DNA from: Euzebya rosea
GTDB lineage: Bacteria > Actinomycetota > Nitriliruptoria > Euzebyales > Euzebyaceae
Reading direction: 5' to 3'
NCBI RefSeq assembly: GCF_003073135.1
Contig: NZ_PGDQ01000026.1
Location: 1 to 44,783, forward strand
DNA: 44,783 nt
The notes under the pieces are model-generated. The model worked only from the letters and a program-made list of their open reading frames with translations, made no database searches and was not told the origin of the DNA. The position numbers were made by a program, and so were the translations under genes. Within the stretch, counting starts at the first letter, position 1. Each line of letters begins with the position of its first letter. Positions 1 through 9,335 of the stretch are shown here, piece by piece.

Positions 1-72
1 CCCCCGGCGCTCGGCGTGGGCGCCCACGATTGGCGTCCCCCGGCGCTCGGCGTGGGCGCCCACGATTGGCGT
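1..72. repeat. 36-bp tandem repeat, two perfect copies
   Basis: Bases 1-36 and 37-72 are identical. A third copy would begin with the C-run at 73-77 but diverges at once. Each copy holds a perfect 14-bp palindrome, CGTGGGCGCCCACG, at 15-28 and 51-64. The array begins at base 1, so more copies may lie outside. No spacers, so not a CRISPR array. Probably an intergenic palindromic repeat at a contig edge. Confidence 0.9.
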
Positions 73-78
73 CCCCCT

Positions 79-124
79 ACGATTGTCGCGGCGGGTGCAC
101 CGGTGCACCGCTGACCACAATCGT
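79..124. repeat. Large interrupted palindrome
   Basis: Arms ACGATTGT (79-86) and ACAATCGT (117-124) flank a perfect 16-bp palindrome, GGTGCACCGGTGCACC (94-109); both share the centre 101.5. The 7-nt segments between arm and core pair poorly. The left half resembles the hairpin repeats at 2504-2703. Could be a diverged member of that family or a protein-binding palindrome; no function is visible. Confidence 0.75.
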
Positions 125-481
125 CGCCGGAAGCCAGGTTCGGCGTGTGACGCCTCGGACAGCTGCGGTCGCCGCGCGTCGTCACGCGAGGCAAGCGGCT
201 GCTCCCCCCGAGACGAGAGCGGGCATGGCTCCAGGGGTGGTCAGACCCGGCTGCGGCCGACCGCACGCCTGGGTTCCCCTCGGATCGACAACGGGCGTCG
301 GTTGTGCACAGATGGGTCCGTTCGGGTCACATCGTCGCGCGTGTCGGGTTGTTGCCCACTTCAGACCGCCTTGGATGACAGTGTCCAACACCAGCCACGA
401 AGCGGAGACGATCACCACTGACGAACCGTCAGAAATGCCGTTTGAGCTGGGGAAACACCCGATCCAAGACCGTCGATCCGG
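125..481. other. Non-coding stretch, no gene seen
   Basis: Open frames here lack a convincing ribosome binding site, recognisable domains or coding-like composition. I see only the upstream flank of the nuclease promoter. A TTG at 442 is in frame with the nuclease gene but lies upstream of its promoter, so I treat 442-528 as untranslated. Confidence 0.5.
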
Positions 482-502
482 TATACTCGAACACACGATC
501 GA
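482..502 (+). promoter_or_regulatory. SOS/LexA-type box over a -10 element
   Basis: TATACT at 482-487 is a good -10 element. It overlaps TCGAACACACGATCGA (487-502), which fits the actinobacterial SOS consensus TCGAAC-N4-GTTCGA at 11 of 12 fixed positions. A LexA protein bound here would block the promoter. Genes for 13E12/DUF222-HNH proteins are known DNA-damage-inducible LexA targets in mycobacteria, which supports the assignment. The box lies 27 nt upstream of the ATG chosen for the nuclease gene. No clear -35 is visible. Confidence 0.65.
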
Positions 503-528
503 GACAGGTGAGAGGTGGGTTCTGGGGT

Positions 529-2394
529 ATGGGGTCAGGGGTGGTGGAAGCGGGTGAGGTGACCGAGCTGGTCACCCACCTCCATGCCCTTGCCTCCCGG
601 TTCGACCCCGATGCCATCCCCGACCCCGACATCGCCGGACTGGTTGCCGACCTGGGTCGTGCCGGCCGGATCGTTGATGGGATGCTCACCAGGGCGGCCC
701 GCCGGACCACCGAGGCCGACGCCCACCACACAGCAGGGGCCAAGGACGCGGTGACGTTGATCGCCACCGCCACTGGCACCACCCCTGCCGCGGCAAGGAA
801 GATGCTGAAGACGTCCGCGCAGCTGGTCGACCAGCCGGAGGTGGACCGGGCCGTGACCGACGGGACCCTCTCCACCGACCAGGCGGTCGTGGTGTCCGAA
901 ACCGTCGCTGATGCGCCCGATCGTGCTGGTGAGCTGATCGTGGATGCGGCCTCGCAGTCGTTGCCGGAGCTGCGGAAGAGGGCCCGTGACATCCGTACCG
1001 CTGCTGATCCGGATCGGGAAGCGACCCGCCGTCGGCATCTGGCGCGGCGGGCGTTTCGGTCGTGGACGGAGACCGATGGCGAGTGGAAGGCGTTCCTGCA
1101 GGCCCCCGGTGACCTGGGTGCCCGGATCGAGGCGGCACTACGGGGCGAGCACGATGCGGTGTTTCGTGCCGCCCACGCCGCCGGCCGTCGGGAGGACGAT
1201 GCCTGCTACCGCTTCGACGCCCTCCTCAACCTGCTCGACCACCCCACCCGTGACCTGACCGGCATCGTGGGGTCTCCGGCCGGCTCGACCGCCATCGGGC
1301 CGCCGTCTGAGCAGTCAGAGGGCGGCAGGACTGGCGACAGCCAAACGGCCGCCACGAACGCGCCGATCCAGTCAACGCTCCTCGACGCCCCTGGCACCAG
1401 CGACACCGACTCCAACGCCCCCGGCAGTACCGACTTCAACGGCGACCGCGACCGCAGCACCACCCCCAACGGCGACCGTGCCGGCAGCACCGACCCGGCC
1501 AACGGCGACCACACCGGCAGCACCGACCCGCCCAACGGCGACCACGCAGGCAGCACCAACCCCAACGGCGACCGTGTCGGCAGCACCGACCCGAGCACCG
1601 GGGACCACGCCCGCAACACCGACCCGGCCAACGGCGAACGGGCCGGCAGCACCGGCGCAAGCGTCAACGTTGCCGGCGGCGCCGATAGCACGCACCCTCC
1701 CGGCGGCACGGAGCCGAGCGGCACCACCACGGGCAGGCCGCCGCCCGGCCTCAAGACCGACGGGCCGGAGCCAAACGACCGGAATGCTGACAACCCGAAC
1801 CCGAACGACAACGGATCCGGCCGAACCGACCGGACCGATACCGCGGCGGACAGCTCGGAGCCGATCCCTTCTGATCACGGTGGCGGACGGGGCGGCCATC
1901 CGGCGCCGCAGCGACATCGGCCCTCCGGCAGGCAGACCAAGGTGATCATCCGCGTCGACGGCTCAGCGCTCGTCCGCGGCGAACTCGCCGACGGCGAGGT
2001 CTGCGAGATCGCCGGCATCGGCCCCGTCGCACTCTCCGCAGTCCGCGAACAGATGCTGGACGCCCACATCGCCTACGTCATCACCAACGCCACCGACGTC
2101 ACCGTCGCCCACCTCGGACGACAGGTCACCGCACGGCAACGCACCGCACTGGAAGCCCGCGGCTACCAGTGCGAAGTACCCGGCTGCACCGCCGACCATC
2201 TCCTGGAGATCGACCACATCACCGGATGGGCCATCACCCGAACCACGAAGCTGTCAGACCTCGCCTGGCTCTGCACGGCCCATCATCGGGACAAGACCAG
2301 ACGCAACCACCAGCTCCACGGCCCACCCGGCCAACGCATCTGGACCACCGACACAGGCGTGGAGATCAGCCGCGACCCACCCCTCGCCGCCTGA
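529..2394 (+). CDS. DUF222/13E12-family HNH endonuclease
   Basis: Predicted metal-dependent HNH nuclease, 621 aa from ATG 529; the in-frame TTG at 442 is rejected because the promoter and SOS box would then be inside the gene. The N-terminal ~260 residues are helical and DUF222-like. Residues ~304-375 are a degenerate repeat of NGDxxGSTDP type, followed by a long Gly/Pro/Thr/Asp-rich linker. The last ~75 residues hold the HNH fold: a CEVPGC Cys pair, EIDHI, then LCTAHHRDK, so the zinc knuckle and catalytic His residues look intact. Such genes are usually multicopy in actinobacteria. The true role is unknown; DNA-damage or mobile-DNA links are suspected. The linker is unusually long for the family. 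Confidence 0.85.
   Translation: MGSGVVEAGEVTELVTHLHALASRFDPDAIPDPDIAGLVADLGRAGRIVDGMLTRAARRTTEADAHHTAGAKDAVTLIATATGTTPAAARKMLKTSAQLVDQPEVDRAVTDGTLSTDQAVVVSETVADAPDRAGELIVDAASQSLPELRKRARDIRTAADPDREATRRRHLARRAFRSWTETDGEWKAFLQAPGDLGARIEAALRGEHDAVFRAAHAAGRREDDACYRFDALLNLLDHPTRDLTGIVGSPAGSTAIGPPSEQSEGGRTGDSQTAATNAPIQSTLLDAPGTSDTDSNAPGSTDFNGDRDRSTTPNGDRAGSTDPANGDHTGSTDPPNGDHAGSTNPNGDRVGSTDPSTGDHARNTDPANGERAGSTGASVNVAGGADSTHPPGGTEPSGTTTGRPPPGLKTDGPEPNDRNADNPNPNDNGSGRTDRTDTAADSSEPIPSDHGGGRGGHPAPQRHRPSGRQTKVIIRVDGSALVRGELADGEVCEIAGIGPVALSAVREQMLDAHIAYVITNATDVTVAHLGRQVTARQRTALEARGYQCEVPGCTADHLLEIDHITGWAITRTTKLSDLAWLCTAHHRDKTRRNHQLHGPPGQRIWTTDTGVEISRDPPLAA
1438..1653 (+). repeat. Minisatellite in the nuclease linker
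   Basis: About seven imperfect units of 30-36 bp encode NGD-x-x-GSTDP(x) in the reading frame of the HNH protein. Unit lengths are multiples of three, so copy-number change would preserve the frame. Expect length variation of a disordered, acidic linker between strains. Confidence 0.8.
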
Positions 2395-2749
2395 CCCCGC
2401 ACGCGGGCCACCTTCGCCAGCGACTCCCCCCGTCCATCACAACGCGACCACAGATCGCGGTCCAGCGATGGGGACCCGGATCAGGGCGGGCCCGAACCAC
2501 CCTGTTGTCGCTGCGAGGTGCGACCAAGGGCACCGGTCGAGGTTCCCCCGCCGACATCGCCTGACTCGGATGCGCCCAACCACACCCCGCCGTTGTCGCC
2601 ACGAGGTGCGACCGGGGCATCTCGAGTTCAGGCGGGATCCACGCGCGGAGCGCACGAACCCGGTAGAACCCGACCCCCACGGTTGTCGCCACGAGGTGCG
2701 ACCAACCCCACACCCATCGACCCAGCCGAGACCCGTCCGAGGAGGCGAC
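2395..2749. repeat. Three dispersed 22-bp hairpin repeats in an intergenic region
   Basis: Copies lie at 2504-2525, 2592-2613 and 2682-2703, spaced 88 and 90 bp. Copies two and three are identical and copy one differs at two positions. Each folds as GTCGC - 8 nt - GCGAC. Weaker similarity extends about 30 bp upstream of each copy. No credible gene sits here; the open frames on both strands are composition artefacts. Resembles a REP-like family, with spacing too wide for CRISPR. Confidence 0.75.
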
Positions 2750-3118
2750 ATGCGAACGCGGCCCAGCGCACCCGTGGTGCCAGCGACCCCCCGACTCGTC
2801 CGGATCGTGGGCCTCTTGGTGGTCGTGGCCCTGCTCGGTGCCTGCTCTGGGCAGTCCGCGACGGACCGGGCGGTCGATGTTGCACTGGCACACGCAGGGA
2901 TCGACGGCACGGGGGTGTTGATCGGCTCGTCCGCGGGCCAGGACGGTGTGGTTGATGTCCAGATCGTCCGTGACATCGCTGACCAGGACGACTCCGTCCG
3001 CACGCTGCGTCGCATCATCGTCGTGGACGCGGACGGCAGGGTCGTCGATGACCGCAGCGATCACGCCTGCCAGCCCGGAAGGGGCCACCAGGACTTCTCC
3101 ACCGAGCCGTGCCTGTGA
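2750..3118 (+). CDS. Small putative lipoprotein
   Basis: 122 aa, ATG 2750, preceded by GGAGG at 2741-2745. The N terminus is a type II signal peptide: Arg-rich start, hydrophobic LLVVVALL, lipobox LLGAC with Cys32 as the lipidation site. The mature part of ~90 residues is compact, with alternating hydrophobic strands (VVDVQIVRDI, TLRRIIVVDADG), suggesting a small beta-rich domain on the outer face of the membrane. No family recognised. Followed by a convergent gene. Confidence 0.75.
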   Translation: MRTRPSAPVVPATPRLVRIVGLLVVVALLGACSGQSATDRAVDVALAHAGIDGTGVLIGSSAGQDGVVDVQIVRDIADQDDSVRTLRRIIVVDADGRVVDDRSDHACQPGRGHQDFSTEPCL

Positions 3119-3153
3119 AGGCGCCCGGCCCGTGCCGTCCGACCGGGACGCGC

Positions 3154-3630
3154 CTAGCGCTGGCGGCGGCGGTGCCAGATGACTGCGCCCACCGCGCCGA
3201 TCATCACGACGAACGCCACGACGCGCAGGCTCCGAGGCAGGAACGGGCCGGCGATGGTCACGGCCAGCAGGGGGGCCAGGACGACGATGATCAGCACCCG
3301 CAGGTCACGGAAGCGCTGCATGACCAGCGGTGGTCCGTCGTGCACGTCGTCGGGATCCCGATGCACCGGGCCGTCGGCTCGGCCGATGGCCACGCGCGGG
3401 GCGGGGGCTGCCGCGATCTCGTCGGCGATCTCCTCCATCCGGGAGCCCATCTCGCGCATGGCGGCGTTGCGCTGCCCGTCGGGCACGCGCACGACAGTGT
3501 CGCCGTACTCGTCGGGTTCGGCGTCCTGCCACGCAGGTATGCCGGCACGGGACAGCACAGCCACGACCGCGTCAGCCGTGGCCCGGTCGAACGATGTCAG
3601 CGCGATGCCTTCGCGTTGCGGTGATTCCAC
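3154..3630 (-). CDS. Membrane protein, DUF2007-like N terminus
   Basis: 158 aa from GTG 3630. Residues ~10-55 (ALTSFDRATADAVVAVLSRA ... GIPAW ... VVRVPDGQ) look like the small alpha/beta fold of DUF2007-type 'signal transducing' proteins. Residues ~110-152 hold two hydrophobic segments split by PRSLR, with a basic tail, so the soluble domain should be cytoplasmic. TAGCAT on the minus strand at 3663-3658 is a possible -10. Function unknown. Confidence 0.6.
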   Translation of the reverse strand: MESPQREGIALTSFDRATADAVVAVLSRAGIPAWQDAEPDEYGDTVVRVPDGQRNAAMREMGSRMEEIADEIAAAPAPRVAIGRADGPVHRDPDDVHDGPPLVMQRFRDLRVLIIVVLAPLLAVTIAGPFLPRSLRVVAFVVMIGAVGAVIWHRRRQR

Positions 3631-3706
3631 GTCTCGCCCCTGGATGGCCAGCCACGTATGCTAGCCACCCATCGAGCCGGGCGCGGCCTGGCGCTGGAGG
3701 CACGAG

Positions 3707-4459
3707 TTGACAGGGCGTGAGCGGACACCGCTGCTGTACAAGATGATCCATACGGTCCTGCCGCCGATCCTGACGGCGATCTACCGGCCGTGGATCGAGG
3801 GGGCAGAGCACATCCCGACGGAGGGGCCGGCGATCCTGGCCTCCAACCACCTGTCCTTCCTCGACCACTTCTTCCTGCCTGCCTACGTCGACCGACCGAT
3901 CTTCTTCCTCGGCAAGTCCGACTACTTCTCCGGCTGGCAGCGGTACTTCTTCGAGAACGTCGGCGTCATGCCGGTCAACCGCGAGGGCGGCGACGCCGGC
4001 GAGGCCTCGCTCCGCAAGGGCATGGAGATCCTCGAGGCGGGCAAGCTGCTCGGCATCTACCCCGAGGGCACCCGCACCCCCGATGGACGCCTGTACCGCG
4101 GCAAGACCGGCCCCGTCCGCCTCAGCCTCCGCAGCGGCGTTCCGATCATCCCCGTGGCCATGATCGGTGTCTTCGAGATCCTGCCGCCGGGCGCGAAGTT
4201 CCCCCGCTTCGGCGGTCGGGTCGGCATCAAGGTCGGTGCGCCGCTGGACTTCTCCCGCTACGCCGGCAAGGACGACGACCGCTTCGCGCTCCGGTCGGCC
4301 ACCGACGAGCTGATGTACGAGCTGATGTTGCTCAGCGGCCAGGAGTACGTCGACGAGTACGCGGCGGCGGTCAAGAAGGGCGAGGTCGACATCGGCTCGG
4401 GGGACCTGGCCGAGCTCGGCCGGCAGATGGACGAGGAGAAGCGGGACCGGGCCGCCTGA
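3707..4459 (+). CDS. plsC: 1-acyl-sn-glycerol-3-phosphate acyltransferase (PlsC family)
   Basis: 250 aa from TTG 3707, with GGAGG at 3694-3698. It should transfer an acyl chain to lysophosphatidate at the inner face of the membrane, giving phosphatidic acid. The family signature is complete: NHLSFLD (His48-x4-Asp53), the substrate-binding FFLGKSDYF region, and YPEGTRTPDG (Glu120-Gly-Thr-Arg). Length matches the family. The C-terminal ~45 residues are charged and probably helical. Divergent from the membrane-protein gene, separated by 76 bp. Other acyl acceptors are possible in such paralogues. Confidence 0.88.
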   Translation: MTGRERTPLLYKMIHTVLPPILTAIYRPWIEGAEHIPTEGPAILASNHLSFLDHFFLPAYVDRPIFFLGKSDYFSGWQRYFFENVGVMPVNREGGDAGEASLRKGMEILEAGKLLGIYPEGTRTPDGRLYRGKTGPVRLSLRSGVPIIPVAMIGVFEILPPGAKFPRFGGRVGIKVGAPLDFSRYAGKDDDRFALRSATDELMYELMLLSGQEYVDEYAAAVKKGEVDIGSGDLAELGRQMDEEKRDRAA

Positions 4460-4473
4460 GCACGGGCTGGGTT

Positions 4474-4524
4474 CGGACCCCGACGTCCACGCGCTCGAGG
4501 GGTCCGGGCATGACCGGATGCCCG
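4474..4524. terminator. Two overlapping hairpins between convergent genes
   Basis: CGGACCCC (4474-4481) pairs with GGGGTCCG (4499-4506), and CGGGCAT (4505-4511) pairs with ATGCCCG (4518-4524). They share bases, so only one forms at a time. There is no T-run, which is common in high-GC genomes. The loop of the first hairpin resembles part of the 39-bp repeat at the end of the window. Confidence 0.5.
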
Positions 4525-4531
4525 CGGCGGA

Positions 4532-5085
4532 TCAGCCGGCGAAGCCGTTGCGGGCGGCCAGCAGGGCGCTGGCGAACGACGACAGCTCACCGGTGCGTTC
4601 GGGACCGACCGTGAAGCTCAGGCTGGTCGGCTGGATGGCGACGGCGTAGGAGAACACGTCTGGGTCCTCGATGCTGACGGGATCGGCATGTCCGGTGTGC
4701 CCCGGCGTGTTCAGCATGACCGCAAGCGACACGTCGAGCTGGGTGCCGTCCGGGTGGCTGGCCGACGACAGCTGCGTGCCGACGATCGTGTCCAGCGGAT
4801 GGGCCGACACCGTCGTCTCGAACGTCGTGTCGACCGACTCGGGGCCCCGGTCGAAGTGTTCCTCCGACACGATCACCGAGTGCAGGTGATCGGCCCCCAG
4901 CAGCCACATGACGATGTCGAGGTGGATGTGCCCCGCATCGCACAGGTCGCTGGCCATGCTCAGCAGGTGCAACGCCACCGGCTCGTCGGGCAGCAGCTCG
5001 GCCAGGTGGTCGGGCAGCCAGTCCAGCGTAGGACGATGAGCGGCCAGCGCGCCGGTCAGCTCGAAGTCCCAGGCATGTCGTTGTG

Positions 5086-5089
<4 letters not shown>
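4532..5089 (-). CDS. Unknown protein coupled to glpK
   Basis: 185 aa. The GTG at 5089 overlaps the glpK stop (GTGA), which fixes the start and implies translational coupling. The protein reads as soluble, with no signal peptide or membrane segment. His-rich stretches (LLSMASDLCDAGHIHLDIV, MWLLGADHLH) and a C-terminal beta-rich half (TTFETTVSA, QLDVSLAVML, YAVAIQPTSLSFTVG) are visible. I do not recognise a family. Its place after glycerol kinase suggests a link to glycerol use, but that is inference only. Confidence 0.7.
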
Positions 5090-6594
<1,505 letters not shown>

Positions 6595-6635
6595 GTGTTC
6601 GGCTCCCTGTCGCGGAGATGTCAGTGGGGGTTGTC

Positions 6636-6641
6636 TAGCAT
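6636..6641 (+). promoter_or_regulatory. -10 element TAGCAT for pfkA
   Basis: TAGCAT ends seven bases before GTG 6649, the spacing expected for a leaderless transcript. It overlaps the alternative ATG at 6640, which argues against that start. Confidence 0.45.
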
Positions 6642-6648
6642 GCGCGCG

Positions 6649-7683
6649 GTGACCAGACGCATCGGCATACTCACCGGCGGGGGCGACTGCCCCGGACTGA
6701 ACGCGGTCATCCGCGCCGTCGTACGACGGGCGGAGCACTTCGATGTCTCCGTCTTCGGTTTCCGCAACGGCTGGCGGGGGGTGCTCGACTCGACCGTCGA
6801 ACGCCTCGACCGTCGGTCCACCCAGGGCATCCTCCTGCGGGGCGGGACGGTGCTGGGCACCAGCCGCACCAACCCGATCAGCGAACCCGACGGGGTGGCG
6901 CGGATCACCGAGACGCTGGAGGTCCACGAGCTGGACGGCCTGGTGGTCGTCGGGGGCGAGGGCACCCTGTCGGCCTCGCGCGTGCTGAACGAGGAGCACG
7001 GCGTGCCGATCATCGGCGTGCCCAAGACGATCGACAATGACCTCGGGGGCACCGACTTCACCATCGGGTTCTCCACCGCCGTCGACGTCGCCACCGACGC
7101 CGTGGACCGGCTGCACTCCACGGCGGAGAGCCACAACCGCATCATGGTGCTGGAGCTGATGGGCCGTCACGTCGGGTGGATCGCCACCTACGCCGGACTC
7201 GCCGGCGGTGCCGACGCCATCCTCGTGCCCGAGCGGGCGTTCGACATCAACAAGGTCTGCCGGCACCTCAAGCGTCGCCATGGCATGGGCCGCTCGTTCT
7301 CGATCGTGGTCGTCGCCGAGGGTGCCGTCCCCGCCGAGGGCACCATGGCGCTGCCCGACTACGACACCGACGACTTCGGCCGCCCGGTCCTGGGTGGCAT
7401 CGCCAACATCATCGGGCCGGAGATCGAACGCCAGACGGGGTTCGAGACGCGTGTCACCGTCCTCGGCCACGTCCAGCGGGGCGGACGGCCCAACGCCACC
7501 GACCGGGTGCTCGGCAGCTCGCTCGGAAAGGCGGCGATGGACCACGCCGCCGCGGGGAACTGGGGGATCATGGTCGGGCAGGACGGCGCCCACGTCACCA
7601 CGGCGTCCCTGGGCGAGGCCACTCGCGAGCTGAAGACCGTCCCCTCGGAGATGTTCGAGACGGCGCGGGTGTTCTTCGGATGA
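6649..7683 (+). CDS. pfkA: 6-phosphofructokinase, ATP-dependent type predicted
   Basis: 344 aa from GTG 6649 (ATG 6640 possible). It phosphorylates fructose 6-phosphate in glycolysis. N-terminal GGGDCPGLNAVIR, GGEGT (Gly105) and PKTIDNDL (Lys126, catalytic Asp129) are clear. Gly at the position equivalent to E. coli 104 indicates ATP rather than pyrophosphate as donor; Lys at the next diagnostic position is the mixed Gly/Lys pattern known from actinobacterial ATP-PFKs. MGRHVGW and the C-terminal HVQRGG F6P-binding motif are intact. The stop overlaps the next start (ATGA). Confidence 0.93.
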   Translation: MTRRIGILTGGGDCPGLNAVIRAVVRRAEHFDVSVFGFRNGWRGVLDSTVERLDRRSTQGILLRGGTVLGTSRTNPISEPDGVARITETLEVHELDGLVVVGGEGTLSASRVLNEEHGVPIIGVPKTIDNDLGGTDFTIGFSTAVDVATDAVDRLHSTAESHNRIMVLELMGRHVGWIATYAGLAGGADAILVPERAFDINKVCRHLKRRHGMGRSFSIVVVAEGAVPAEGTMALPDYDTDDFGRPVLGGIANIIGPEIERQTGFETRVTVLGHVQRGGRPNATDRVLGSSLGKAAMDHAAAGNWGIMVGQDGAHVTTASLGEATRELKTVPSEMFETARVFFG

Positions 7684-8753
7684 GCGCCAACGCTCCCCGC
7701 CATGCCGACGGGCTGGTCGACCTCCGCTCCGACACCGTCACCCGTCCGGACGAGGCGATGCGACGTGCGATGGCCCGGGCCGAGGTCGGCGACGACGTCT
7801 ACGGGGAGGACCCGACCGTCCGACGGCTGGAGGAGACCGCCGCCGGGTTGTTCGGCAAGGACGCCGGCCTGCTGTGTCCCTCCGGAGTGCAGTGCAACCT
7901 CGTCGGGCTGCTCAGCCTGGCCACCCGTGGCACGGAGGTGCTGGTCGAGGCCGACGCCCACCTCGTCAACTACGAGGCCGGCGCCGGGGCGATGTTCGCC
8001 GGCGTGCAGTTCCGCACCGTGCAGGCCCCCAACGGCCTGTTCGACGCCGACCTCGTCGCTGCCCACATCCGGCCCGACCACTTCCCGCTGACCGCCACGT
8101 CGTTGGTCGCCATCGAGCAGACCCACAACCGTCGTGGCGGTACCGCCTACACCCCCGAGGCGCTGGCGGCCATCGGCACGACGGTGCGCGACGCGGGCCT
8201 GCCCCTGTACATGGACGGCGCCCGGGTCTTCAACGCCGTGGAGGCCACCGGCTCGACCACCCAGGAGCAGGGCCAGCACGTCACCGCCCTGTCGTTCTGC
8301 CTGTCCAAGGCGCTGGGCGCCCCCGTCGGCTCGGTGTTCGTCGGCCCGGCCGACGTCGTGGACGCCGCACGCAGCTGGCGGCGACGGCTCGGCGGGGCGA
8401 TGCGCCAGTCCGGCGTGATCGCCGCCGCAGGCCTGGTCGCCCTCCAGCAGGGCCCCGGTCGCCTCGCGCGGGACCACGAGCACGCCCGCATGCTCCACGA
8501 CGCCGCCCGGGCGGTGCTCCCCGAGGACCATCCGATCGCCGAGCCCGCCAGCAACATCGTCTACATCGACGGCGTCGACGCCCCCGCGGTCGTGGCGGCC
8601 CTGCGCGAACGCGGCATCCTCGCAGGGAGCATGGACCCCACCACGCTGCGGATGGTCACCCACCGGGACGTGGACACCGTCGGCATCACCCGTGCGGCCG
8701 ACGCGCTCAAGACCGTCCTGGCCAGCCAGCCCGCAGGAGGCATCCCGACATGA
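7680..8753 (+). CDS. ltaE: Low-specificity L-threonine aldolase
   Basis: 357 aa; the ATG at 7680 overlaps the pfkA stop by 4 nt. PLP enzyme cleaving threonine/allo-threonine to glycine and acetaldehyde. Visible: LRSDTVTRP N-terminal signature, GDDVYGEDP, MDGAR with Asp179 for the pyridine nitrogen, and FCLSKALGAP with Lys210 as the Schiff-base lysine. Length is usual. In E. coli the ring-stacking residue is a His; here the AHLVNYE segment retains it (His94). Part of a four-gene coupled run with unrelated metabolic functions. Confidence 0.92.
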   Translation: MSANAPRHADGLVDLRSDTVTRPDEAMRRAMARAEVGDDVYGEDPTVRRLEETAAGLFGKDAGLLCPSGVQCNLVGLLSLATRGTEVLVEADAHLVNYEAGAGAMFAGVQFRTVQAPNGLFDADLVAAHIRPDHFPLTATSLVAIEQTHNRRGGTAYTPEALAAIGTTVRDAGLPLYMDGARVFNAVEATGSTTQEQGQHVTALSFCLSKALGAPVGSVFVGPADVVDAARSWRRRLGGAMRQSGVIAAAGLVALQQGPGRLARDHEHARMLHDAARAVLPEDHPIAEPASNIVYIDGVDAPAVVAALRERGILAGSMDPTTLRMVTHRDVDTVGITRAADALKTVLASQPAGGIPT

Positions 8754-9331
8754 GCAGCCCGAACGCCCACCGGCTTCCGCCCGGCCAGTACGAGGCCCGC
8801 GGCTGGCCCGTCCTGCACTTCGGGGCCCCGCCGGCGGTCAACGCCGACACCTGGACGGTCTCCGGTTCCGGTGCCGTGGAGAACCCGACCACGTGGACGC
8901 TGGACCAGTTCAGGGCCCTGCCGCGGACCACGCTCACCGCCGACTTCCACTGCGTGACCAAGTTCAGCGTCTTCGACAACGAATGGCACGGGGTCGCCGC
9001 CCGCACCGTCCTTGCCGAGCTGCGCCCGACCGCGGAGGCGTCCCATGTGATGCTCCACGGCGCCGAGGGGTACACCACCAACGTGCCGCTGGACGCCCTG
9101 CTCGACGACGACGTGCTGTTCGCGTGGCGGCGCAACGGCGAGGACCTGAGCGTCGAGCACGGCTGGCCGCTGCGGCTGATCCTGCCCAAGCGGTATGCAT
9201 GGAAGTCCGCCAAGTGGGTGAACGGGATCGAGGTCATGGCGGGGGACCGTCGCGGCTTCTGGGAGGAACGCGGCTACCACAACGACGCCGACCCCTTCAC
9301 CGAGCAGCGCTACTCCTACCAGGAGGCATAG
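8750..9331 (+). CDS. Molybdopterin-dependent oxidoreductase, sulfite-oxidase fold
   Basis: 193 aa; the ATG at 8750 overlaps the aldolase stop, with AGGAGG just upstream. A stand-alone oxidoreductase molybdopterin-binding domain (PF00174 type). FHCVTKFS carries the conserved Cys expected to ligate molybdenum. GAEGYTTNVPL and GWPLRLILPKRYAWKSAKWV match the core of YuiH-like proteins. There is no Tat signal and no heme or dimerisation domain, so a cytoplasmic enzyme is likely. Substrate unknown; sulfite or S-oxide chemistry is the usual guess. Confidence 0.85.
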   Translation: MSSPNAHRLPPGQYEARGWPVLHFGAPPAVNADTWTVSGSGAVENPTTWTLDQFRALPRTTLTADFHCVTKFSVFDNEWHGVAARTVLAELRPTAEASHVMLHGAEGYTTNVPLDALLDDDVLFAWRRNGEDLSVEHGWPLRLILPKRYAWKSAKWVNGIEVMAGDRRGFWEERGYHNDADPFTEQRYSYQEA

Positions 9332-9335
9332 GGCC

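Noticed and set aside
1-72. CRISPR array
   Set aside because: The repeats abut with no spacers and there are no cas genes. The 22-bp repeats at 2504-2703 have 66-68-bp non-uniform spacers and internal hairpins, also not CRISPR.
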